From contig NZ_CP063814.1 in assembly GCF_015277875.1 (NCBI RefSeq), positions 124,001 to 188,000 of the forward strand: a stretch of DNA of 64,000 bases. The letters are read 5' to 3'. Position numbers and translations under genes: made by a program. A model generated the notes under the pieces. That model worked only from the letters and a program-made list of their open reading frames with translations. It ran no database searches and had not been told where the DNA came from. The DNA comes from Microbacterium luteum (GTDB lineage: Bacteria; Actinomycetota; Actinomycetes; Actinomycetales; Microbacteriaceae). Positions 16,781 through 25,685 of this stretch are shown here, piece by piece (position 1 is the stretch's first letter; each line of letters begins with the position of its first letter).

Positions 16781-19700
16781 AATCTCCGCAGGCATCCCGC
16801 TCCTGCCGAGCTCGCAGTGGCGGATCGAGCAGATTCAGCTCGTCAACTGGGGCGGTTTCCACCAGCGCACCGCAACGTTCGCGTTCCACCCCGAGACGAC
16901 CATCGTCACCGGCGCATCCGGTGTGGGGAAGTCCACGGTCCTTGACGCCTACCTCGCGCTCATGATGCCCTCCGACGTCCCTTTCAACGGTGCTTCGAAC
17001 GCAGCGACCGTGGGGCGTGCGAGGGGGGCAGAGCAGCGGAGTGTGCTGACCTACCTGCGCGGGAAGACCGATGACACCGTGGAGGACGGTGTCACCGTCG
17101 ACAAGGTGCTCCGCGGCCAGGGCAAACCCACCTGGGGGGCGATCGCGGCGACCTTCATCGCCGAGACGGGGGACCGGTTCACAGCCATGCGCGCGTACTT
17201 CGTCCCGGTGGGCGCGGCCCGAGACGGCGACGTAGTCAAACGGATGATGACGATCCCCGGGTCGTTCGAGATCCGCCAGCTTGGCGATTTCGCCCGCGTG
17301 GGTTCCGAGTCGTACCCGGCGAAGGCGATGAAGCAGAAATGGTCGGAGCTGCGCCTCTATGGCTCGTACGGAGAGTTCTCGCAGGCGCTGTTCTCGAGGC
17401 TCGGGATCGGGCAGGGCGGCGACGGGGCGAACGCGCTAGCACTGCTCGCACGCATCCAAGCTGGAACGATGTCACCGACCGTCGACGACCTCTACAAACG
17501 GCTCGTCATCGAGATGCCGGAGACGTTCCGCGTCGCCGACGAAGCCATCACGACATTCGATGAACTCGACGAGATGTATCGGAAGATGGAGACCTCCCAA
17601 CACCAGGCAGATCTCCTGGCACCGGTGCCCGGCCTCTACGAGGAGATGCTCGCCGCGCAGCGCGACATCGCGCAGGCGCGAGCACTCGGAGCTGTCGACG
17701 CCGACGACACCCCGGCGGGCCTCTGGCGTCTTCGCACCCACTCCGCCATCCTCGAGCGCGAAGACGGCCTGCTCCGCGAGCAGGCCGCCGCACTCCAGGA
17801 ACAGCTCCGTACCGCGACAACTGCCACCCACGAGGCGGAGCGGTTACTCGACGTCGCGAAAGCCGACTACGACGCCGGCGGCGGGGACCGCGACAAGCAG
17901 CTCACGGATGAGATCACTCGGTACGAACAGGCGGCCGAAGGCCGCCGCGGGATGCGCGCGCGACTCAGTGACGCTCTGGCAGGTCTCGATCGCGTCGTGG
18001 ACGGGGAGGGCGACCTTCTTACCATCCACTCCGAAGCCCGCGCATTCCCTGAGCGCGCCGCGGGGGTGAAGGCGGAGCTCGAGAGCAAGCGCGAGCAGAT
18101 GATCCGCGACGAGCACCCGCTCGGCGAGGAGCTCAAGAGCGTCCGGGCGGAGCTTCGCTCGCTGGAAGGTCGCTCTGGTCGCGTGGACGCATCGATGGAC
18201 GCTCGGCGCCGCGAGGCCGCCGACGCTGCCGGACTCGACGTGGCCGATCTCCCGTTCGTCGCCGAACTCATCGACGTTGCTGATGGCGAGGACCGGTGGC
18301 GGGGCGCAATCGAGACGGTCCTGTACGCGAGCGCGCGGATCCTGCTCGTGCCCGGTGAGCACCTTGAACGCTTTTCCCGGGCCATCGACCCGATCCGGTC
18401 GTCGCTGCGGCTGAACTTCGAAGGCGTTGACCGCAGTGTCGTCGCGCACACCGCGCCTATGGACCCGCAGCGGATTGCCGGCAAGTTGGACTACCAGGAC
18501 TCTCCGTACCAGGCATGGGTCATCGAGCATCTCAGCTCACCGGCCAGGAACGCCCTGTGCGTGTCGAGCACGGATGGACTCGCTGGTGAGGGTCTCCGCG
18601 TGACGCCCTCGGGTCAGACACGACAACGACGGCGAGGGGCGCACGGAGGGAACACAGCGCGTCCGATCATCGGATTCGACAACGCTGGCCTGAAGGCGTC
18701 GCTCGAGGCGCAGCAGAAGGACCTTCGTGCGCAGCTAGCAGAGTCCGAGCGGGCGAGGGCGCGAGTCGCGGCGGAAATCCAGGCAGTCGACAAGCGGCAC
18801 GCCGCCTACCTCCGCACCCTCGACTTCTCGTGGGTCGACGTTGATGTGGACACGCCGATTCGTCACATCGCCGAATTGCGTGCGCTGCAGGAGAAGCTGC
18901 TCGCCGACGACGGCGTCCTCGCCGTGCTGAAGAAGCAGGTCGAAACCCTGTCCGCGGTAGCCGACAGCGCCCGACGCCTACAGCACTCGCTCGAAGGCAA
19001 GCTCTCAGAAGTCGCAGAAAAACGAAGCGCCTTGGCGGACATGATTGACACCGTCAACGACGTCCTGTGGCCGCTCGAGGAGAACGGATCTTTGACGCTC
19101 GACGAGGCTCTGTCGAGGGCCCTCGACCAAGCATGGGAGCGCGCACTTGCGAGCGAGGTGCCGACGAGCGGGACCTGGAAGACAGATCTGCGACGGCTCG
19201 AACGAGCCCTCGCGGATGGGGTCTCACGTGCAGCCGAGAAGGAGGCGTCGAGCCGCAAGCAGATCGAGCGCGCCTTCGAACAGTTCCAAGAGCGATGGAA
19301 CGATCCGACGCGTGGTCAGACGATCGACTCCTACCACGAATACATCGCGATCCTCGACGAGATCCAGCGCGTCGGGATCCACGAACAGCGGGAGCAATGG
19401 CGCAAGACTGCGCTGCAGTGGAGCGGAAGGAGTCTTCGACTGCTGGGCAGCGCGATGAGCTCCGCCGTCGACGACATCGAGGCCCGCCTCGACGCCGTCA
19501 ATGCGATCCTCGAGCGCCTGCCCTTCGGGCCCACGGATGGACGCTTGAAGATCGACATGCGACGCCTCGCGCCGCAGACGGTCACCACGTTCCGTCGCGA
19601 GCTGGATGGGTTCAAGAAGCTCGCTACGCAGGGCGCGTCTGAGGAGCAGCTCGTTCAGCGGTTCACGCAGATGAGAGTGTTCGTCGCCAAGATCCGCAAG

Positions 19701-20177
19701 CGCGACGACCCCGCGCTCACTGCTGAGCTTCGAGCTCAAGTTGTCCGCGAGGAGATCCTCGACGTGCGACGACATGTAGAGATCACAGCGAAGCAGTACG
19801 CCGATGCGCTCGACACAGATCCAGTCGCCGAGTATTCCTCGCTCGCAGGCAAGAGTGGTGGAGAGATGCAGGAGCTCGTCGCGTTCATCGTCGGAGCTGC
19901 GCTTCGGTTCCAGCTCGGCGACGAGCTCGGGCACCTTCCGCGTTTCGCCCCGGTGTTCCTCGACGAAGGGTTCATCAAGGCGGACTCCGAGTACGCGGGC
20001 CGGGCCGTTGAGGCATGGAAGGGGCTCGGGTTTCAACTCGTTATTGGGGCGCCGTTCGACAAGTACACCGGGCTTGAACGCCACGTCGCCCAGACGATCC
20101 TTGTCTCGAAAAACCGCCAGTCCGGGCACTCGTTCGTCGACCACGCCTACCACCAGCGACAGGAGGGCGTCGCGTGA
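16773..20177 (+). CDS. jetC: Wadjet type I component JetC (SMC/MukB-like ATPase)
   Basis: This 1134-residue protein is the SMC-like motor. The Walker A loop GASGVGKS lies near residues 47-54, the ABC signature-like SGGE (in LAGKSGGEMQELVAF) near residue 1030, and Walker B FLDEGF near residue 1060. Between them are long coiled coils (about 340-480 and 650-900) flanking a hinge region near residues 500-600. ATP-driven loop extrusion by JetABC is thought to sense plasmid size before JetD cuts. The start at 16773 was chosen because it overlaps the jetB stop and begins just before the conserved LVNWGGF strand. Confidence 0.94.
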   Translation: MSEISAGIPLLPSSQWRIEQIQLVNWGGFHQRTATFAFHPETTIVTGASGVGKSTVLDAYLALMMPSDVPFNGASNAATVGRARGAEQRSVLTYLRGKTDDTVEDGVTVDKVLRGQGKPTWGAIAATFIAETGDRFTAMRAYFVPVGAARDGDVVKRMMTIPGSFEIRQLGDFARVGSESYPAKAMKQKWSELRLYGSYGEFSQALFSRLGIGQGGDGANALALLARIQAGTMSPTVDDLYKRLVIEMPETFRVADEAITTFDELDEMYRKMETSQHQADLLAPVPGLYEEMLAAQRDIAQARALGAVDADDTPAGLWRLRTHSAILEREDGLLREQAAALQEQLRTATTATHEAERLLDVAKADYDAGGGDRDKQLTDEITRYEQAAEGRRGMRARLSDALAGLDRVVDGEGDLLTIHSEARAFPERAAGVKAELESKREQMIRDEHPLGEELKSVRAELRSLEGRSGRVDASMDARRREAADAAGLDVADLPFVAELIDVADGEDRWRGAIETVLYASARILLVPGEHLERFSRAIDPIRSSLRLNFEGVDRSVVAHTAPMDPQRIAGKLDYQDSPYQAWVIEHLSSPARNALCVSSTDGLAGEGLRVTPSGQTRQRRRGAHGGNTARPIIGFDNAGLKASLEAQQKDLRAQLAESERARARVAAEIQAVDKRHAAYLRTLDFSWVDVDVDTPIRHIAELRALQEKLLADDGVLAVLKKQVETLSAVADSARRLQHSLEGKLSEVAEKRSALADMIDTVNDVLWPLEENGSLTLDEALSRALDQAWERALASEVPTSGTWKTDLRRLERALADGVSRAAEKEASSRKQIERAFEQFQERWNDPTRGQTIDSYHEYIAILDEIQRVGIHEQREQWRKTALQWSGRSLRLLGSAMSSAVDDIEARLDAVNAILERLPFGPTDGRLKIDMRRLAPQTVTTFRRELDGFKKLATQGASEEQLVQRFTQMRVFVAKIRKRDDPALTAELRAQVVREEILDVRRHVEITAKQYADALDTDPVAEYSSLAGKSGGEMQELVAFIVGAALRFQLGDELGHLPRFAPVFLDEGFIKADSEYAGRAVEAWKGLGFQLVIGAPFDKYTGLERHVAQTILVSKNRQSGHSFVDHAYHQRQEGVA

Positions 20178-21385
20178 AGACGGTCTCGGAGGTCGAACGA
20201 CGTATCCGACTGCACGTGGCTGAGCGTTGGGCCGACGAGGTCGCCTCGCAGAGCACGGGAGAGCCGAAATGGTGGCCGCGCGGATACTCACTTGGCCGCC
20301 CGGACGCCAACATGCTCGAGGCCGGGTTCGGCGAGCTCATCGAACTCGTGGACGTGTGGCGAACGCAGGCATCCGCGTGGGGTGCGGACATCAGAGAGAA
20401 GAACATCCGCGCTGATGGCACCGCCTATCCGATGCCGTCCCACATCATCATTCCCAGCATCGATGTGGCGTCCGCCATCGCCGGGCCCGAGTGGACGGCA
20501 CGGTTGGCCCGCGGGCGTGAGTACGGCAGCATCATCGACGCCCACTTCCCTAATCGCCGAGACGTCCTGGCCCGCACGATTCTCGCGACGGCGGATTGGG
20601 CGCGCGTGGACGTCGAGCTCCTCGCCCAAGCGGCCTCATGGTTCGAGCGGCACCCCAACTCGGGCCTCAGCCCCAGAGAGGTTCCGCTCGAAGGGCTTCA
20701 CACCAAGTGGCTCGAGTCCCGCACGCAGACCGTCGCGCGCCTCGCTGGCCTTCGCGACCTCGGGCTGCACCCGCCCCACCCCTCCCGCATCCACTTCACC
20801 TACCTCGACCCGGCGCATCTGTCGGCCGGCAACCGACGCCACGACTCGGCAACAGTCGGAGACGCATTCAGGCCGGCGTACCCGCCACAGATCGTCATCA
20901 TCTGCGAGAACAAAGACACCGCGATCCATTTCCCAGAAGTCCGTGGAGCGATCGCCGTTGAAGGCGCCGGGTCGGGAGCTGGGGCATTTGCGGATACCGA
21001 CTGGCTGCGCGAGGCGCCCTTGGTCATCTACTGGGGCGACATGGACGCCGACGGACTCCGCATTCTCGCCCAGTTCCGCGACGCCGGCATCCCCGCGCGA
21101 TCGCTGTTCATGGACGTCCCCTCATATGAGCGGTGGGAGGTGTACGGGACGAACAGCGACAAGCGTGGGAATCTGATCGCCGCCGATAGCCGCCCCGCGC
21201 CCGCGAATCTCGAGGATGACGAGCGGGCGTTGTACGGGCTCCTCAACGACCCGACATCGGCGAGGTACCGACGGGTAGAGCAAGAGCGAATCCCGCTCGA
21301 CGTTGCGTCCGGCACGGTGCGGCGGCTTCAGGCCCAGATCGATACCGAGGCGAGTGTCGCGAGGCAGCTATCTGACGCTCGGTGA
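20174..21385 (+). CDS. jetD: Wadjet type I component JetD (TOPRIM nuclease, DUF3322-DUF2220)
   Basis: The GTG start overlaps the jetC stop as GTGA and gives 403 residues. The N-terminal half is the DUF3322 region. The C-terminal half is the DUF2220 TOPRIM domain, with the metal-binding glutamate in IIICENKD near residue 243 and the D-x-D of YWGDMDADG near residue 287. JetD is the nuclease that cleaves the extruded plasmid loop. All four jet genes appear intact, so the system should be functional. Confidence 0.93.
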   Translation: MKTVSEVERRIRLHVAERWADEVASQSTGEPKWWPRGYSLGRPDANMLEAGFGELIELVDVWRTQASAWGADIREKNIRADGTAYPMPSHIIIPSIDVASAIAGPEWTARLARGREYGSIIDAHFPNRRDVLARTILATADWARVDVELLAQAASWFERHPNSGLSPREVPLEGLHTKWLESRTQTVARLAGLRDLGLHPPHPSRIHFTYLDPAHLSAGNRRHDSATVGDAFRPAYPPQIVIICENKDTAIHFPEVRGAIAVEGAGSGAGAFADTDWLREAPLVIYWGDMDADGLRILAQFRDAGIPARSLFMDVPSYERWEVYGTNSDKRGNLIAADSRPAPANLEDDERALYGLLNDPTSARYRRVEQERIPLDVASGTVRRLQAQIDTEASVARQLSDAR

Positions 21386-21552
21386 ACGCGTCCATTCCTC
21401 GCCCAGTGAGCAGGACCCTATGACACTGAGCGTCCCCCTCGCGCGGAGTTCGTTCTCAATGCGTGGCCGCCGCGGCGGATCGGGTCCGGTGTGTTGGAGC
21501 TTCCGCGCTGATCTTGAGTCGTGCTGGGATCACATTCGGCGAATGGGGTCAA
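21386..21552. other. short intergenic segment between jetD and the IS256 element
   Basis: These 167 bases hold no convincing gene. They join the end of the Wadjet operon to the left inverted repeat of the insertion sequence. The right flank of the IS shows no duplicate of the 8 bases here, so part of the original sequence may have been lost. Confidence 0.5.
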
Positions 21553-21575
21553 GTCCCGTGGCGTGGTGTCACTTC
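21553..21575 (+). repeat. IS256 left terminal inverted repeat
   Basis: This 23-base repeat begins GTCCCGTGGCGTGG and ends TCACTTC. It pairs with 22950-22972 with two mismatches. It lies 21 bases beyond the transposase stop codon. Confidence 0.85.
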
Positions 21576-21596
21576 GGTTGTTCCTGATGGGTGGGG

Positions 21597-22863
21597 TCAG
21601 GCGGTGAGGTAGAGCTCGGCGCGGGGTGTCTCGGTGTGCTCGTGGAGGGTGTGGATGAGCTTGCGCATGGAGATGTCGGAGAAGTAGCGGCGTTCGCCGT
21701 ACTGCCATTCCTCGTGCTGCTCTTGCAGGACGGCGCCGATGAGCCGGGTGACGCTGTCGCGGTCGGGGAAGATCTGGACGACGTCGGCGCGACGTTTGAT
21801 CTCGCGGTTCAGTCGCTCGATGGGGTTGTTCGACCAGATCTTCTGCCAATGCTCGCGTGGCATGACCGCGAACCCGGTGAGGTCTGCCTCGGCGGCGGCG
21901 AGCATGTCGGCGATCTCGGGGAACGACGAGCGGAGCCCGTCGGTCACGGCCCGGTATTGCGCGGTGACGGCTTCGGGGGTGGTTTGCGCGAAGATCGTGG
22001 TGATCATCGCGTTGACCGGCTTCGAGCGGGCCGATCCGAGTTTCTGGGTCACGTTTCGCGCGAAGTGGACGCGGCAACGCTGCCACCCGGACCCGGGCAG
22101 GATCGCCTTGACCGCGGCTTTCAGGCCGGCGTGCGCGTCGGATGTGACCAAGGCGACGCCGAGCGGGTCCGCGTCGGTCGCGACCTTCAACCCCCGGTCG
22201 CGCAGGCCGCGGAGGAACTCGGTCCAGAAGTCCGTGGTCTCCGCGTCGCCGAGCGCCATCCCGAGGATCTCCCGGCGGCCGTCACCGCTGACGCCGGTCG
22301 CGACGACGAGGGCTTGCGAGACGACGGCCGCGGACCCGGACGTCGAGGTAGGTGGCGTCGAGGAACAGATAGGGGAACCAGGTGTGATCGATGCGACGGT
22401 GCAGGAACTCCTGCACGGCCTCGTCGATCTCCCCGCAGATCCGGGACACCGTCGACCTCGAGATGCCGGTGTCGTTGCCCAACGCTCGGATCAGCTGGTC
22501 GACCTTCCGTGTGGAGACCCCATCGATCCAGGCCTGGCAGATCACCGCGTAGAGCGCTTTGTCGACCCGGCGGCGCGGGTGCAGCAAGCTGGGGAAGAAC
22601 GACCCCTCCCGCAGCTTCGGGATCGCAAGGTCGACTTCCCCGGCCGGCGTCGCGAGGGTCTTCGGGCGGGTCCCGTTGCGGCGGGTGGTGCGCTCCGGGG
22701 TGCGCTCGTGCGGGGCCGCGCCGATCTTCATCGTCGCTTCCGCGTCGATCAGGTCTTGCAGGCCGGCCTGCAGCATCCGACGGAACACGTCCGAGTGGGC
22801 GAGGTCGGGATCGGCGAGGACTTCGCCGATCAAGGTCGTCAAGGCAGACTGGTACTGGGTCAT
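21597..22863 (-). pseudogene. IS256-family transposase, split by a frameshift
   Basis: Two adjacent frames make one transposase of about 415 residues. The upstream part (22863-22282) has the N-terminal region and the first DDE aspartate in LFLDATYLDVRVRG. The downstream part (22259-21597) continues with DFWTEFLRGL, the second aspartate in VTSDAHAGLK, and IERLNREIKRR with the glutamate region. At about 22325 the frame shifts: the first part runs off into ASPRRRDRRQR, while skipping two missing bases restores the expected VVSQALVVATGVSGDGRR. IS256 elements do not use programmed frameshifting, so this copy is probably inactive unless the shift is a sequencing error. Confidence 0.85.
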
Positions 22864-22949
22864 CGTGGGATCACTTTCAGGGTTCTTGGCGGAACAACTG
22901 GTCTCCCACGATGGCCCTCACTTCGTCAACGACGACGAGGACCCTGTGG

Positions 22950-22972
22950 GAAGTGACACCACGCTATGGGAC
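22950..22972 (-). repeat. IS256 right terminal inverted repeat
   Basis: Read on the minus strand this repeat begins GTCCCATAGCGTGG. It is the partner of 21553-21575. The stop codon of the neighbouring gene occupies the three bases immediately outside it. Confidence 0.85.
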
Positions 22973-23617
22973 TCACCCGCGAATGGTCGCGACGGCTTCG
23001 TCGAGTGTGTGGAGCGCGCGGAGGACTTGGATCGATCGGCTGAAGATCAGGCTGCTGAACATGGCGTCGTCTGTCTTGGGCATGACTGAGCGGGAGACAA
23101 CCCAGGCGGCCGCTGACTCGATGCCGACGTCGTCGCTGAACATGTGTGCGGCGACCTCGTTGCGGATCTTGACGAGCGTTTCCTTGAAGGGGCGATCGTC
23201 CGCGATGTCCCGGACGCTTGTCTTGTAGTCGTTCTGGGCCGTGGTGAGCCCGTCGATGTCAATGAAGTTGGCGAATCGACCGGTCTGCGTGCGTGCGGTG
23301 CGTTGGAGTTCTCCCAGGACTCGGTAGACGCCTTCGATGCTCTCTCGGAGCACGAGGGCAAGCAGCTTCTCGGTCGTCACCCGCGCGGCGGGGTCTGCGG
23401 CCATGGCGCGGAGTAGAACGCGCATGTCGACGTCGGTCTGGACGATGAAGAATCGTGCGGCCGCATACGCCTTGACCACCGCAGCCTCGTCGCCGGCGCC
23501 GGCGACGCTCTCGACGTCTCGGGCTCGGCGTTCGAGCGCTTCGACTGCGAGCGGGATGGTGCGGTCGAATCCTGCGACACTGTCGGCGTTGGTTGGCCGC
23601 TGGCTCGGGGTGCTCAT
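22973..23617 (-). CDS. hypothetical helical protein with an RNEVAAH motif (possible HEPN)
   Basis: A start at 23617 gives 214 residues, almost entirely helical. Near residue 150 is IRNEVAAHMF, which fits the R-x4-6-H signature of HEPN RNases, a fold frequent in abortive-infection and toxin proteins. I cannot assign a family with certainty. The stop codon touches the right end of the IS256 element, so the C-terminus may have been cut or altered by that insertion. No operon partner is visible; the next gene is divergent. Confidence 0.5.
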   Translation of the reverse strand: MSTPSQRPTNADSVAGFDRTIPLAVEALERRARDVESVAGAGDEAAVVKAYAAARFFIVQTDVDMRVLLRAMAADPAARVTTEKLLALVLRESIEGVYRVLGELQRTARTQTGRFANFIDIDGLTTAQNDYKTSVRDIADDRPFKETLVKIRNEVAAHMFSDDVGIESAAAWVVSRSVMPKTDDAMFSSLIFSRSIQVLRALHTLDEAVATIRG

Positions 23618-23682
23618 CGTCTCAGCGTGGCATCGATTCGGCGCCTGTGGACGTCGGGCGGCTCCCGTCTTAAAGTTAAGGC

Positions 23683-24015
23683 GTGAGTGGGCCGTTGGTG
23701 CATGGGCCGCGGATGATCGGTGCGCGGCGGCAGTTGTCGATCCCGCGACGGGTGCTGGTGTCGGTGGGTATCGATGTGCCGGGGCGGGTCCGGTTCGAGG
23801 TGGCCGAGGGGGTGGTGTGCGTGCGTCGCGCGGAGGAGGGTGAGGAGGGGGCTCAGATGGTGTCGAAGGTCGGCCAGCTTGTGACGCCGCCGTGGGTGAT
23901 GCAGACTCTCGGGGTTGGTGTGGGCGGCGCGATTTACGCTCGGCCGCGGAATGACGCAGTTGTGGAAGTCCTAGCCGGGTCTCGTCTGCAACGTGAGCTG
24001 GAGGGGGCGGCATGA
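23683..24015 (+). CDS. AbrB/SpoVT-like small DNA-binding protein
   Basis: The GTG start gives 110 residues. The stretch RQLSIPRRVLVSVGIDVPGRVRFEVAEGVVCVRRA (residues 15-50) has the swapped-hairpin pattern of AbrB/SpoVT transcription factors and MazE-like antitoxins. The C-terminal half is not recognised. It overlaps the next gene by four bases (ATGA), so the pair is co-translated. An antitoxin or autoregulator role is plausible but unproven. Confidence 0.55.
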   Translation: MSGPLVHGPRMIGARRQLSIPRRVLVSVGIDVPGRVRFEVAEGVVCVRRAEEGEEGAQMVSKVGQLVTPPWVMQTLGVGVGGAIYARPRNDAVVEVLAGSRLQRELEGAA

Positions 24016-24632
24016 GCAACTCGAACGTGCTGCAGGCCCCTCGCCCGAACGCCGCCGATCGCGCGTGGGGTGAGCCAGGGATGCGGGATGCCGCGGCTGC
24101 TCACACGACGACGACACTGTTGCCGGGCGCGGCGGTGCTGCCGGTGACGACGTTCCTGGACGCGAAGGTGTATCCGGTGGTGGTCTGGGACCGGCGCGCG
24201 CTGTCAGCGCGGCTGAGCAGAATGGATGGCCCGGCGGTGGCGACGGATGCCGTGCGCGACCTGCTGGATGCGGGATGCCCGACCGTGCTGCGGGTCGCGG
24301 CGATGATCGGGGTGGGTGCGCCGACCCCGACGAGAAGGGCGTTGCGGCCGCTGCGGTCGCTGGCGAGGACGATGGGGATGTTCCCTGCGTTCCCGCGCCG
24401 CTCCCCGCTGGTCGCGGAGGAGTTCGACGCGCAGGGGACGGCGCTGGTGGTCTGCGACGGGACGAGCATCGAGGTGCAGGTCGGCGGCGATGCGGGCGTG
24501 CGTGCGGGCTCGGCGTTGAGCCCGTTGTGGCGTCGGGTGTATGAGGAGCGGTTGTTCGAGTGGGCGATCCGGTCGGATGCGCTGCCGTGCGCGTTACCGG
24601 CCGTCGAGGGCCTTCACCCAGGAGTCGAGTGA
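24012..24632 (+). CDS. hypothetical protein paired with the AbrB-like protein
   Basis: I do not recognise this 206-residue protein. It is rich in Arg, Ala and Val, with a hydrophobic N-terminal segment (TTTLLPGAAVLPVTTFLDAK) and a basic patch (TRRALRPLRSLARTMG) in the middle. It is translationally coupled to the AbrB-like gene, and its 3' end overlaps the convergent TGT-like gene by 39 bases. If the first protein is an antitoxin, this could be its partner, but no toxin fold is evident. Confidence 0.45.
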   Translation: MSNSNVLQAPRPNAADRAWGEPGMRDAAAAHTTTTLLPGAAVLPVTTFLDAKVYPVVVWDRRALSARLSRMDGPAVATDAVRDLLDAGCPTVLRVAAMIGVGAPTPTRRALRPLRSLARTMGMFPAFPRRSPLVAEEFDAQGTALVVCDGTSIEVQVGGDAGVRAGSALSPLWRRVYEERLFEWAIRSDALPCALPAVEGLHPGVE

Positions 24633-25685
24633 GCGGGCCGGTGCCCAGCGGACGTCTTCCATCTCGACCTGGATCTCGGAGTGCAGGGTCTGGGCGTTCA
24701 TCGCCTTCTCTCGGAACGACCTGAGGTTCTCCTCGCGGGTTCCGGAGAGCAGGTTCGACGCGAATGTGGCGATTGAGCCGATGCTGTGCTCGGGTGCAGT
24801 GTGCTCGGTGACGTGGTCGAAGACCGCGCCGCCTTCGCAGATGTTGCAGTCGCACCAGAAGTAATCGGCGGGGACCTGCGCGGCGACCAGCGGGAGCCGC
24901 TCGAGCAGGTGGTAGGACATGAGCCGCGGGACCAGTACGGAGGTTCCGGGGCTACGGCCGCCGCCCTTGGAGGGCCAGATGTGGCGGAGGGTGCTACTGG
25001 TGCCGACCGCGCCGAACAGGGCGCCGGCGGCGACCGCGGCGACGGCGGAGAGGTCGGTGCGCAGGAGCGCGATGCTGACCCGTGAGCCGAGCACGTGCAG
25101 CAGGCCGCGGACGGTGTCGACGCCGCCGAACGGGTCGGTGCTGTGGCCGAGGGCGAGGGCGACGGGGACCCCGGCGCGGTCGATCGAGGTGCGCAGCTGG
25201 TCTGCGGAGTTCTTCAGGATGAGGGACTCGATGGGCAGCATCGTCATCACGGTCCCGGAGGCCTGGCTCGCGATGTCGGCGCCGCGGCCGAGCGCGACGT
25301 CGATCTGGGCGATGTTCTCGAGGCTGATGTACCCGGTGTCGGTGAGCGCGACCGGCGCGCCGTGGTCGAGCTGCCAGGTGACCCATTCGAGGCTGAGCGG
25401 TGCGTCACCGGTGGCGCGGTTCTTGCCGGAGTAGCGGTTCGCGTCGAACAGGATCCGCGATTCGGGACCGGCGATGGAGCGGTGAGTGGTGAGCAGCCTG
25501 TCGGCGGCGGCGGTCTTGTTGCCGCCGGCGACGGTGTAGAGGGCGGTGATGCCGGCGTTGCGGCTGAACGCGGCGACGCGGTCGACTTTGGACTGGGGGG
25601 CGTGGATGAGGATGGCGCTGTCGATGCCCGTCCCGGCGGGAGCCAGGGCGCGATGGTGACCGGAGGGCGGGACGAGATCGGTCAT
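24594..25685 (-). CDS. TIM-barrel protein with TGT-like zinc motif (function unknown)
   Basis: The ATG at 25685 overlaps the stop of the XRE-ImmA gene (ATGA), giving 363 residues. The middle has alternating strands and helices, with ILFDANRYSGKNR, VALTDTGYISLENI and GALFGAVGTSSTLRHIWP resembling a TIM barrel with a phosphate loop. Near residue 277 is CDCNIC followed by histidines, the C-x-C-x2-C zinc knuckle of tRNA-guanine transglycosylases and their DNA-modifying relatives such as DpdA. The usual TGT catalytic stretch is not obvious, so a base-exchange reaction is only a hypothesis. It forms a two-gene operon with the XRE-ImmA protein. Confidence 0.55.
   Translation of the reverse strand: MTDLVPPSGHHRALAPAGTGIDSAILIHAPQSKVDRVAAFSRNAGITALYTVAGGNKTAAADRLLTTHRSIAGPESRILFDANRYSGKNRATGDAPLSLEWVTWQLDHGAPVALTDTGYISLENIAQIDVALGRGADIASQASGTVMTMLPIESLILKNSADQLRTSIDRAGVPVALALGHSTDPFGGVDTVRGLLHVLGSRVSIALLRTDLSAVAAVAAGALFGAVGTSSTLRHIWPSKGGGRSPGTSVLVPRLMSYHLLERLPLVAAQVPADYFWCDCNICEGGAVFDHVTEHTAPEHSIGSIATFASNLLSGTREENLRSFREKAMNAQTLHSEIQVEMEDVRWAPARSLDSWVKALDGR

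Larger units (their letters stand above)
21553..22972 (-). mobile_element. IS256-family insertion sequence
   Basis: The element is 1420 bases long and carries one leftward transposase frame. Its ends are 23-bp inverted repeats (21553-21575 and 22950-22972) that differ at two positions and share the core GCGTGGTGTCACTTC. Size, inverted repeats and transposase type agree with IS256. The 8 bases outside each end do not match, so no target duplication remains. Confidence 0.88.

Noticed and set aside
21597..22863. Programmed frameshift in the IS256 transposase
   Set aside because: IS256-type elements make one continuous transposase, and two missing bases explain the break.
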